A stretch of DNA of 64,000 nucleotides from Fistularia commersonii (lineage: Eukaryota; Chordata; Actinopteri; Syngnathiformes; Fistulariidae). A program made the position numbers and the translations under genes. The stretch covers positions 11,837,001-11,901,000 of the forward strand of contig JBBMNZ010000013.1 in assembly GCA_037954325.1 (NCBI GenBank), written 5' to 3'. Below the pieces are notes generated by a model. That model was not told where the DNA came from and did not search any database. It saw only the letters and a program-made list of their open reading frames with translations. This document shows, in pieces, positions 33,201-44,870 of the stretch; position 1 is the first letter of the stretch; each line of letters starts with the position of its first letter.

Positions 33201-33258
33201 GAACGTTGATTCGCTGTGGTAACCCCTGAAGGGAAGAAGAAGAAGAAGAAGAAGAAGA
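33201..33258 (+). mobile_element. minimal LINE 3' end with (GAA)n tail
   Basis: gttgattcgctgtggtaacc and cctgaaggg form the last about 35 bp of the RTE-like LINE, followed by about eight GAA units. It shows how far 5' truncation of this family can go. Confidence 0.7.
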
Positions 33259-34630
33259 CACAAATATATGTATTTTCAACATCAATAATACATAAACATT
33301 TTCAGAAACTGATCTCTTTTGTATGAATTTTTATCATAGATCATAATTTTAAGGAATATGTCACTGGAAATCATCTCCAGTAACAAATTCGTGGAACTTT
33401 ATATTGATGGTGCTTGTTAATTAAAAGATCCTCGTCAGAGAGAGAGAAAAAAATAGTGTAACATGGCAAGTATTCAAAAAATCTATTTATTCGGATCAGC
33501 CTAAGACAACGGAAATTTCAAAGGCTGCACATTAAGCCAATTAAAAAGGACTCAGAATCATTAGGATTGGGAGTTTTAAGAAACAAAGAATGCTAATATC
33601 AGTCACTGCACAACGGTTGTTGTAATTTCTGTACAGGAACTGGAATATTATTGCAACAGATCAAATAACTAGCGGAGGAACCGGTAGCCTTTTTCATCTC
33701 AGCTTAAGAGCTACTGAAAAGAAAATCATCCTGAAGCCTTAGACGGGCATTTGGCAGCAACTTGTCAAACAAGGGCTCCTTTCTTTAAGGTTTTCTCCAT
33801 CACAGGTGACCAAATCCAAGTGTATTTATCCATAATTGTTAGGAATAACCTTCCAGTATGGCAAAGTTTCTTATCATGCATGTCTGTACCGTAGGGATAA
33901 TGACATGTATCTTGATTAGGTCTTTTTTTTTCCCCCTTCAATGGTTTTGCCATTCTATGCTGTCTGTGTGTGAGTATTGAGACTTGAAAAATCCTCCCAT
34001 TAGAATGTCTGGAAACATTTCAGGCCTTGTTAGAGACCTGTTCTCCGGTCAGAACAGGAATTCCACCCATACTTTGTTTACTCTGTGGTTTTAATGGAAT
34101 AAAATGGTTGTGAGGGGATCACTACCTCAGTGTGACCAAATACTGCAAGTATGGAAAACGAACTGCAAAGTGACACTCACTTTTGTGGAAATGCATCTCA
34201 GTGCCATAATCCTCAAAGTAAGATGAGAAGACAGACGCCCTTCTTTTCTTTGATGGTCCAGCAGGGAGTCATCAAATACACATTCTTAACATAAAACCTC
34301 CAATGCACATGTGACTCATGCACCACATTTTAAAGTAATGTGAAGTTATGACGGTTATTTTCAAGACAAATGTATAGCCCTAACTACTAGCCTAATTCTA
34401 GACGGCACTATCAAAAATTAAAGGATTTTCCAACAGCACAATAAGGCCTTTCAATTGCAATAAATGCATCCAAATGATTTCCCTTTTATGTCCGTAAGTC
34501 AAACGGTGAATGATTTTCAAACATTTGTGTCAGACATTATGTCAATTTACTTGGAGATGATTGATGGAGTCTCAGCCTTTTGGTCTTCCTGGCAATGCAA
34601 ATCATTTTAAACAAACTGTAACTTCAGTGG
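33259..34630. other. intergenic, nothing recognised
   Basis: No supported gene or repeat. Confidence 0.5.
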
Positions 34631-34900
34631 TCGGCACGGCGGTGCAGTGGTTAGCACTTCGGGCTTGCAGCACGAAGGACCCCGGTTCGATTTCGTTCCG
34701 TTCTCCCCTGCGTCTGTGCGGGTTTTCTCCAGGTTCCTCCCACAGTCCGAAAAAAGGCAGCAGTGTAATTAGGAAAATTGCCCCGAATGAGTAAGTGAAT
34801 GGTTGTTTGTCTATATATGTGGCCCTGCGATTGACTGGCTATAGCTGGGACAGGCTCCAGCGACCTTGAGTGCAGGATAAGCGGCAGAAGATGGATGAAA
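34631..34900 (+). repeat. dispersed teleost repeat, near full-length
   Basis: It begins GGCACGGCGGTGCAGTGGTT, has CGGTTCGATTTCG and CGTCTGTGCGGGTTTTCTCC in the middle, and ends GAGTGCAGGATAAGCGGCAG. Related copies lie at 16675, 48671 and 62184. Confidence 0.8.
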
Positions 34901-35084
34901 CGTCAGTTCCAGATTTAAACCTTTTCATTGTGTGTCAGTGAAACTCATTTAATGTCCATAGTAACCAAAGATAGAAAGTTAAACATTATCTCTGGATGAC
35001 TATAAAACAATGAATAATAAACAAACAAATTCAAAGTCAGATAGCAAACTTTAAGCAGTGGCTGCTGTGCTGCTCTCGTCGAAA

Positions 35085-35168
35085 TCTTCTTGTCTTGGCA
35101 ACTGGACTTGAGTTTCTTCACTTGAAGACGTTTCACCCTTCAACCAAGAGGCTTCTTCAGTTCTGAAG
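35085..35168 (-). repeat. short hairpin repeat, copy C
   Basis: On the minus strand it reads CAGAACTGAAGAAGCC, TTGGTTGAAGGGTGAAACG, TCTTCAAGTGAAGAAACTC and CAGTTGCCAAGACAAG. The outer TGAAGA/TCTTCA pairing is kept, but the inner hairpin is weaker than in copies A and B. Confidence 0.6.
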
Positions 35169-38100
35169 CAGCAATGGCGCTCACTGTAATAGCAGTCTGA
35201 AGGGGCTCACGTGAATAATTTCTTTGACAAGACTGATTTTGTCACGCTAGATCAGTTCTTATTTTAATCACTTGCTCTATGTGCCATGTCATGTGTTGGA
35301 ATGATGAGCAGAGCATTGCTAAACAGAGAAGCTCCAGCAGATAACACAATACACAAACAAAAACTGCAAAACCCACCGGTGCTATAACCTTTAGCAGTGG
35401 CACTGCGAACCATGACTCCAGGTTACTGTGAGATGTAATAGAGCAAGCTGGAAGCTAACTTGCAAAAGGTAAAATAGCTCAGAAAATTTTCTTTACAAAA
35501 TAGCTCGGAGCCAGCCATTAGTAAAAGCTGTCTGAAGTACTTGCAGTGAGGATACAGATTTAAAGCCTTGCCTCAGGAGAAGCAAGTTTAGGCCCAGACT
35601 CACGAGACACACGCAGGGTAAAACGGTCAGGAGAGAGATCAACACGTCTTCCAGCGTTGGATCTGAGTTTAGGAGTCATAGATTTTGATTCAATATTTTT
35701 AGGACAAATAGTAGTGTGGTTTGCCGTCTTTCAGGGACGGGACTTCAGGAAAACAGGACACAGTGCAGGAAGCCAGTAAGAAATGGAAATGTTTTGAATG
35801 ATAGTTTAAGTTACATCCCTCTGCCAAGGTGTGTGGAGGAGGGGTGGCAAGAACCAATTAACATCAGTTTACAAAGTACATTTGCAAGAAAAAAAAAAAC
35901 AATCATAATTTTATTTCAACAATCCATAAAACACAACTTGATGATAGCAGGCAAATCGGGCACTGTTGATAAATCTTATGATCAACAAATGAATATAATG
36001 CACCAGATACAAGGAGCATGACTATCAAAATTTAACATAAAATAAAGCACACAGGCTTGATTTTTTTTTTTTATAATTGCTGAAGCACATTAGTTAACCA
36101 CAGAATCATAGCCCAATTTAAAGAGACACAAGTAAAATTAATAAATTAAAAAGAAAACCTAAAAAGAAAAGGAAGAATCCGAGCAAGACTGTCACATCCA
36201 AACGCACAGTGAAAAAGGTTTTGTGCGTCACTTTAAATACACTTGGTCACAGTAAGTACACAAGCAAAAACAGCAAGTCGAAATTCAAGAAGAGTCCTAG
36301 AATGTTGCTTTCTGATGAGAACCTTTGCTTCTATAATTTACTTTGTTAGTTGACCAAAAACATATGTTATTTGTACAGCTGTAGGCCGGCATTATGTTGG
36401 CTGGATCAGTAATGTTGGGAGCGTACAGTTTCTTTGATATTACCACATGAGTGGACCAGGATTTCAGAGTTGTATGGGGCTGTGCGGTCATGACATGAAT
36501 AAATAAAACCTTTAAGGATTTACATTTTAAAATTAGGAATACCATAAAGAATCCATGAGAATATCTAAAATTTGAAGAACCAGTTAGATTTAGTAAATAA
36601 GATAAGTTTAGGGAAGAAAAAAATTGAAGGCTGAGAGCATTTGCCACCATATTGAAAACATTTCATGACAAAAACATACAATGAGAACATCATTTTTGAG
36701 GAGCTACAAAAAATGCTAATCTTGTGAGAGATTTTGGGCAAGAGCCTTAGGTAAGATATCATCTGCGCCGTTGGCTGGAATTGCACTGGCAAAGCACCTG
36801 TCTGAAAAAGAGCCCATTATAGAGCCATTACAAAGTCATTTCACAGAGAGAAGACTGCAAGCGGCCAATTAGATAATTACAGCATCCTTTTTTCTCGACA
36901 CCCCCCTCCGATTCCCCTGGCATTTCTTGTCTTTCAGGAAGCAACCACCTTGATGCTTGACCGTAACAAAATGAAGTGATCTTTACTTTAATCCTTGTTG
37001 GATGCATGGGAAAGTGCGTATGGTTTAATACTAGGAGGAGCTTTTCATTGGTCTTTGTCAGCACAACGCTGTACATGTTTACTCTGAACTCATGTCATTA
37101 TAACTTTAGACTGTGGTGAATCATTATGGTTGAATGCATGTGGTTTGCAGAATGCACACAAAATGACAGTTTATGTGACCAAATTACATATTTTTCTTAA
37201 TTTGAATTATATACTTTTTGCCATTGGACGTTTTATTGTTACTTAGGTTGGTAAATGATTACTTAGTGGGGTAGTTTTTTTATTGTGTCACTTCACTTTT
37301 ATAGTACTTGAAATCAGATTATGAAAGTGTTTTTGATTTTCAAAGCTGAAAGATATGATGAGATTGTACAATGTTCTTCACTTTTATTATATTGACTTTA
37401 CAGTCACTTTAATAAAACAAAAGTTGAGGTTAACGCACAATTGTTTGTTCTCATCTTAATACTGTCCATGGACACAGTATGACTATAGGAAGCTGCAGCC
37501 TTTAACACAGTTGTTCCTGTCCTTGGGACTTGCATGACTTTATTGCACCACCCTCAAAGAAATATGGTTTATCATTATTCATTTTCATGCATTTATTCAT
37601 TCTCAACATTTTGATATTTTAATAGCACCAAAATTTTGTAACAAAGAGCTTATTTTTAGATATTTCAGTATGAAGCACCTAGTGTTACACTGAATCAAAT
37701 ATGATATATTTAATCAAATGAAGACTCTTCTCCTGCTTGGTCGACTCAACAAACTACAACTCAGTTCGCCACCAACGCAACAAACTAGTCCGTCATGACA
37801 GTGTAGATGTACTCCATGGTCTCCATGGAAGGGCAGAGAAGATAATGTTTTAGGAACTACTTGCCTGCTTGCTTAATAGAATGTGTGCTGTATATAAAAC
37901 ACACAAACAGTATACTGAATATACACTGACCCAAAGATTAAACTTAAATATAGAACACGCTGCTGTATTCTGAACCCATCCGATTATTTCTTACCACAGA
38001 CACAGACATACCGGCGGGATCATTAGAATGCGCACGAACGTTTACAACTTCAACTGTAGCGTGGCAGAAATGTCATGAAAAGTTGCAGTTAATATGATTG

Positions 38101-38204
38101 CTCTGCGGTGTTAATCTCGGAAATCTTAAATATCCCATCTCTTATGTAATGTTCATGTTTCATGGAAGTTTTGGGATGGATAATAAAGCCTCTTAGTCCA
38201 ACCC

Positions 38205-38206
<2 letters not shown>
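35169..38206. other. intergenic, nothing recognised
   Basis: AT-rich, with short A or T runs only (for example 35889 and 36061). No supported gene. Confidence 0.5.

Positions 38207-38256
<50 letters not shown>
38207..38256 (+). repeat. (TA)n microsatellite
   Basis: About 25 TA units that sit inside a LINE reverse-transcriptase relic. Confidence 0.95.
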
Positions 38257-38257
<1 letters not shown>

Positions 38258-38589
38258 GTAGATTGATTGGTAAATGGAAAGCTTTGCCTTTTGGCTAAGT
38301 ACAGAGTCTAGATCACTGCAGACGCCGCACCAATCCACTTGTCGATCTCCCGCTCCATCCATCCGTCACTTGTGAACAAGAGCCCCAGATACTTGAACTC
38401 CTCCACTTGGGGCAGGATCTCTTCCCCAACCCAGAGTGGGCACTTCACCTGGTTGAGCACCATGGTCTCAGATTTGGAGATGCCAATCTTCATCCCGGCC
38501 GCTTCAAACTCGGCTGCGAACGGCTCCAGAGAGAGCTGGAGATCATGGACTACTGAAGCCAACAGAACCACATCATCTGCAAAAAGCAT
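38257..38589 (-). mobile_element. LINE reverse-transcriptase fragment
   Basis: The minus strand encodes the RT catalytic motif LFADDVVLLAS, then FEAAGMKIGISKSETMVLNQ, EEFKYLGLLFTSDGW and EIDKWIGAASAVI. After a frameshift it continues SQKAKLSIYQSIYV. This is the palm and thumb part of a non-LTR retrotransposon, clearly different from the RTE-like tails elsewhere. The frame is broken and 5' truncated, so it is a pseudogenised fragment. Confidence 0.88.
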
Positions 38590-38590
38590 A

Positions 38591-38945
38591 TGAAGATGTT
38601 GAAGTTCTCTTTGGGAGTGGCGAGGATGAATAGGATCAGGAGTGAGTCCATCAGAAGGACCAGCACATGTTAGATGTTTTGGAGAGAAGGTCAGAGAAGC
38701 CAGACTGAGATGGTTGGGTCATGTACAGAGGAGGGATAGTGAATATATTGGTAGACGGATGCTGGAATTGGAGCCAGGCAGGAGGTCTAAAGGAAGACCA
38801 TAGAGAAGATTTATGGACGTAGTGTGAGAGGATATGAAGGTAGTTGGTGTGAGAGAGGAGGATACAGAGAATAGGGTTAGATGGAGAAGGTTGATTCGCC
38901 GTGGCAACCGCTGAAGGGAAAACCAGGAAGGAAAAGAAGATGATT
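38591..38945 (+). mobile_element. RTE-like LINE 3' fragment
   Basis: The text gagtccatcagaaggaccag, then gttgggtcatgtacagagga, gccaggcaggaggtc and cgccgtggcaaccgctgaag, is the same family as at 31383 but in plus orientation. It abuts the reverse-transcriptase fragment head to head at about 38590. Confidence 0.8.
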
Positions 38946-39445
38946 GATTATGATATGATTGATTGTGAATGAAAATAATAATGCATGGGAAAAGTTGGTC
39001 TTTATTACTAGCAAAATACATCCTAAAGACACCTAAATAGGTCATGAGACTCCTAGACAACATTATCTACAACCAGACAAAAAAAAAAACCCATGTGCTC
39101 ATTTTCTCACAATTTAAAGGTCTCTCTCGGTTATTTTCCCTCTCAGACTAATACAGCTGTGGACCCGAAGTGGCCAGAACTCCAGTGGTCAGGGGTGGGG
39201 CAGACAGCATGAGCAATGAGTTTGTTTTAATATGTCCACTTGCAAAATCCTCAGGGGAAATATCATGGATTTTGCTGCAGATGTTTCAGTGTGTTTGCAT
39301 GCTTGAAACTGAGGTTGGGCCCTTTGATCTAAATGGAAACACACCACAGAGGTTTGCAGTGCGGGCGAGTCGAGGCTCTGCACTGAGATCAAATCAGAAA
39401 CCATTCCCACCTCTGGATTTTCCCAGGTTCCCCCGCAGAGCCTAC

Positions 39446-39589
39446 CTTCTGTGATCACAGAGATGGGAATACCACAGCCCGTTGCCTTGATCCGTCTCTC
39501 TCTTGGCACGGCCAGCGACCATTTGGCATCTCCAGTGGAAACACTGAGTCCGTGCCAGGAGTGGCACACCAGTGGCTGCATGCTTCCTC
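39446..39589 (-). other. orphan exon-like segment
   Basis: This 144-nt stretch lies between a good acceptor (aactctgcag) and donor (ACAGAAG|gtaggc). It is open in one frame with phase 1 at both ends and encodes SMQPLVCHSWHGLSVSTGDA, then KWSLAVPRERRIKATGCGIP and ISVITE. I recognise no family, and no partner exon was found. It could be an exon of an unseen gene or lncRNA, a conserved element or chance. Confidence 0.3.
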
Positions 39590-40840
39590 CTGCAGAGTTC
39601 ATATTTATATCAACTCTACTCACTTCAGTCTGTAGTTTCACACAATGCAGAATTGTAATGCAAGTGCAAAACGGTTTCATATTAATGTATCACTGATGAG
39701 AAATGACATGCCGGGTCTTGAACAGAAGTGCCTTTAACATCAATGGGTTCAGAGTCAACAGGAACATAATTACAGAAATTGCTCCTTATCAATAACTTCC
39801 AAGTTTTTAATCAATTTTCAACTGAACGCAGTGTAATCACTTGGCGGCTGTATTATTTACATACTTGCCGTTTGTTTGTCTTGTTTTTTGTTTTGTGTTT
39901 AAAGCTTCCAGGAACCAACATGTGCATAACCAAAACAGCCATATACATTGTTTTTTTTGGACCTTCTCGTATGACATACAATCACAATTCTTATAAAAAT
40001 ATTATTGCATTCCCTTTGTGCCTCTATCACTATCACAAATCCAGATTTTTAACAGGCTTTATCACCCATTAACACTTTGGTTAAGGTCTGGTTATGTTTA
40101 GCCACAAAAATACTTGGTTTCATGCTTTGGGTTTCGATTAGCACTTTGTTTAAGGGGAAGGGGACTGTCGTGATTTTTTTTAATGGGCTGTTTTTATTTG
40201 CCACAGCTCTCTCCCATGACATGTGCATCCATCCAAATGGCACTTTTCACTCACAACCAGCAAGAACTTGAACAGGGGTCTCCCACACCAGGGCGTCTAC
40301 CAACCTGCCTCCTTTTTGTTGACTTTCTCAGTATTGACCTCAACCGCTTTTGTGCTTTAGGCGATGTCATCATTTTCACAGCCATCAGATGGCACCTGTT
40401 CCTTAAACAGCCATATAGGTGTTTTTCTCTACCTCTGTCATTTTTCTCCAGACAGTTTGCTCGGAAAAACATGTTGACTGTGCCTCACTTACCTGAATGA
40501 GTTTGCAGAGATGATTTGGCAGGTGGTCCATCTGGCTTCAGCCTCTGCTAATGTACCAAAGCTTGGTTTTATGGTTCAGCCTCACAAAGTGCGCTGCCGC
40601 AAGTCTATCTCCTCAGGGACACACAGTGCCATTTATTGTTTACCAGTGTCATGATTTACAACGGACTTTTTCCTATCTCAGAAATTATTTCACCTTCCAT
40701 GCTGCTGTGATGGCAGGCTGTTTTGATTAAAAACAATGACAAGATACATTATGTTACAGTAATATATAGTGGGTTTTAGCTCAAAATCATCTGGCACTTA
40801 GGATAGAATAGTGAAGAAAATTGTTAGAAATAGATACGAT

Positions 40841-40885
40841 ATTATCTATGCGTGTGTGTGTGTGCGCGCGAGCATGTGTGTGTGT
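40841..40885 (+). repeat. imperfect (GT)n microsatellite
   Basis: GT units interrupted by gcgcgcgagca. Confidence 0.85.
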
Positions 40886-41822
40886 ACTTTGAAAATCTTG
40901 AAAATTAAAAAAAAAATCTACTTGAAGATCAGAGATGATTTATTTATTTATTTGTTCATTTGCTATTGCTACCATCATTCATCAATTAACACCTGGCAAT
41001 AAATATTTATAATGTTTTTCCGGGGAGGAGGTCAACTTATATCTGGTTATGGCATCTGGCATCAAGAGTGAGAAGTGTGCGAACAGGTGTTAGTATAATA
41101 TGCCATTAAAACAAGATATGAAAGTACTTAAAATAATTGAAATGGGGTAAAATATGCCTTTCATTTGTATTGAGTTTGAATGACAAATGAAGTTAATGCT
41201 AAAATAAAACCACTCCAATTATTTTCTGGTGTCACAATCCTGCTGCTCTCTCCGTGATGTTAATTAGTTGAGCACACTGCATTTGTTTTGAGAGGTGCAT
41301 CACATTCTTTGACTGCAGGTATTGCCTCTGACCAGAGCTCTTTCTGTATGCGGAGATTTCCCCAGTTTTCGACCCCAATATCCATCAGATTGTCAGCATC
41401 ACACATTCAGGTTAAAAAATAAGATTCAAACATCCATGCCTTAGGGTGGTGTCAATTGGGGCCCTCAGGGCTTTCTGTAAATATTGTGAGATCAAACTGC
41501 ATGGCAAATGGACTATTCGCATATTTTACCAATTTAATTGTAAATTGTTGTTTTCTGGTTAGGGTTAGTGGTCAGGGTTGGTGATTCACAACTTTTTTAA
41601 GACGTCAGTGGTATATTGCGTGTTCCACTGTGCAGTTTGAAGTATCCGAGACCATTCTTGCCGGAGCACTCTGGAGACTTTGAAGCCTTTCAGACAAAGA
41701 GCAAATGAATTATTTTTCTTTAGCCGATGCATTGTATTGAATCATTTCTGTGAAAGATTTATATCCCTGTCTGATCTCAAATGAATCACACTTCAAAGAA
41801 AAACCTTACTGGTAACATGGTA

Positions 41823-41848
41823 CAAAAAAAAAAAAAAAAAAAAAAAAA
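41823..41848 (+). repeat. poly(A) tract
   Basis: Twenty-six A residues in AT-rich intergenic sequence. Confidence 0.9.
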
Positions 41849-44707
41849 CATGCAAATTTATCAGCGCAACAAGAGAAAATCCATGCATGAAAAGTTTGGA
41901 TCAAATGTATTTCATCTTTCTGATGTTAAAGGTCATTCTGTTGGAAAGTAAAATTAACCATCATGGATAGTTCATTCACCGAGTGATCGTCCTCACAGAA
42001 TAGCAGCGGGCTATTACCATCAAAAACATGATGTAACTGTTTCAGTAATTGCAACGTGAATTGCAGAGGGTGTTCTCCATTTCATTTATATTTCACTTCA
42101 AACCTGAATTTTCAGAAAAAGAGAGGCAGGGAAAAATAATCGACTCAACGTTCCTTGTTAAGACAGGTTGGTGTACAGAGAAGCTGAAAGGCTGAAATAG
42201 TCATCATTCATTTGTGAATTTATTCATATCATAGCAGTGCCAGCAGTGAGATGTGCTTTTTGGACATCCATGTGACAGTCTAATCCATGGGGGATTTTCA
42301 TTATACTTGCCGGAGAACGTCAACTGTCATTAATGTCAGAACAATAGAAACACGCAAATGGCAAATTGTGTTATTTGATGAATGGGCGGATCACTTAAAC
42401 ACTAACTTGCCTATTATAGCCTAGTTCTTTTGTGCACGTTGTATGACTAGATATATCCTAGCGCCCGATTCCCTCCATTAAAGCAAACTCAATAGGAAAT
42501 GACTGCCATTTGGTATTCCATCACTAACTCTGCCATTTGTTCATAGATGATGCTTTTTGTGTATTTGTGTCTGTTTTATACCAAGTACATCAATGAATAA
42601 CTCCATTTGATCAAATCAAGCAAAACAACTTTTCAGTCATTTTAGCAGGACGTATGATGCAAAGAAGGTACAACTAAATGAACAATTCATCAGTAATCTG
42701 CAGACTTATGACTATAAAAATATCATATGGAAATGAAATGATTGTCACTGCTCACTATTGTTGCTTATGTCCAATGTATAAACTGGTGTACATTCATCTG
42801 AGCTCCCATTTAGGAAAATCAGGTGTGCCAGGATTTACATCGGGACCATTATTCATTCCTGTATTTAGTCAGCTTCACTTGTTATGGATCCCTGTTTCTG
42901 GCAAAGGACATTTTTTGCCATGTTTTTGCTTAATATGTATTAGTTTGTCTTGAGGATATTCACAATTGTTATCATTATGCATTGTCAGCTAGGGGGATGT
43001 GCCAAATCATTTTCAAAATATCTGCCAGAAGAGTATCTTAGAACAATTTATATGTTAAAAAAAAAAAAAAAAGAGAATGATGCGGAGTTTGTTTTTGTGA
43101 ATGAATTAACTTCATGGGGAATTTTGTATCAGTTCACAACCCTTTAATTAAAATATCACGGTCATGACATTAATGTATGTACATTTCGACCATTCAGTGT
43201 GAAACTAACACTCGTATCCAAAAGAAGGGGAAGGAATAAATCAAATGAAACTTGGCTCTAGGCATAACCCAATTAAAATTAAAAAAAAAAAATTGAGGCC
43301 CTTGATTTTTGCTGTCCATTTTGGCCAGTGGAGCAACATACTCTGCTTCTGAAAACAGTACTGCTACATTCAGTATCAGCCTTCCAACTATTAGCAAACA
43401 AGATAATTTGCAGTCATTGTAATCATTTTTGTTATTTTTTAATGCGCTCTGTTTCAAAAATGACAGCGAAGGTTCATAATGAAAAAAAAAAAAAACAACA
43501 CATTCAGTTCTCTGGGTTGGAAAATTTGAGTTCTTGGAGCAGAGGTTCTGGAGCAGCCCGGGCATGAGGAGATCGGTTGAAGGTTGACTGCAGGAAATGT
43601 GTGCGAGTAGCAGTCAAAGTGGAAGCCAACAGTTTGAGCATAAGCAGAGGAAATGAATGTTCAAGTTGAGGCTATTTGAGTGTGAGGGCTTGTTTTGAGG
43701 GCAATTACCCCAAATTTACCAAATAAAATAACCTGTGCTCTCAAATTGAGAGAGTAGTTCTTGAAACATGGTGGAAAAATAACTCCCGTACTGTTTCTGT
43801 TATGCGGCCCATGGGAGTGGTTATTAATCAGCTCTAACAGCAAGAGCTTTGCTTGTAATCTTCATCTCTGATTGGCCGATAAGAGGTTCTGTAACGTAAT
43901 TTGCAGTGGATTCTCCCTCCATTCATCATTGTAACATTTTGTTGAAATTTCGTAGAAATATTTGTTGGATTCTGTGGGATCTGTTGCAGATATTTATGCC
44001 CTGCTTTTACGAAATCATTTCGATTTCATTAAACTATATTGATTCTGATGGAACGCACTTCAGGTATGAGATGAATACTCTTACGGGCAAAAAAAGGCTT
44101 CCTATGACCATGAATAGACCATGAGTGAATCTAGCAAGGTAAGTAGATTCATCTTGCCGCTCACCAACCACAAACGGCACCGCCCCGGTCTGCTCCAAAT
44201 ATTCATATTTGAAGATTTGCTCCTACTTCTGTCAACTTGTTTCTCTGAACAACTGCTTCAAGTAGCACAGCTGGCGATCAAAGTCAAGCACAAGGGACCA
44301 GCCATACAAAACCCAGAAAATATCTGAAGAGGGCAAAAACTGCAAGCGAGGCAGAATCCAAAACCGGCTACTGCTCAGTCGAAAAGTATAAATGTACACA
44401 TGTGACTGATTGGCAGGACGAACAAAACACCAAAAAGCATTTTTCCACCATTGTATTATGAAAACACTGGAATGTCTAAACAGTGCTCTTTCTTCCATAG
44501 AAGGGTATTAGCTGCCTATGTTTATGAAAATATTTAATGGACCTTTATTTTAGCTTAGGTCAGCTCTTAATTTGAAATGCTTGTCTTTACCGCTAACAGG
44601 GACAAGAAACAGAGGGAGGCTGTCTTATTCAGATCACTGCTTCGGTGTTCATCCTGTTAAATAAAACAGGATACTCAAATGCTTATCTTGAATTTAGATT
44701 TCTGCAG
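41849..44707. other. intergenic, nothing recognised
   Basis: Only A runs near 43056, 43279 and 43481. No supported gene. Confidence 0.45.
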
Positions 44708-44870
44708 CCTACTTGTCTGATTTTTGGGGAAGACAAACATTTGCTTTTGATTACGGCCGTGCTGATGTTATCACCACCGAACGCACAGCTATTGGATATT
44801 CACCAGCTTCTTGCGCAATTTAGAACAATATGTCGAGAATTTCCAGAAGTCAAAAGACTCGAAATTCAGA
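44708..44870 (+). other. weak exon-like segment
   Basis: A run after tttctgcag is open for 163 nt to a strong donor, TTCAGA|gtaagt. It encodes PTCLIFGEDKHLLLITAVLM, LSPPNAQLLDIHQLLAQF and EFPEVKRLEIQ. No family is recognised and no neighbouring exon was found, so chance is likely. Confidence 0.2.
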
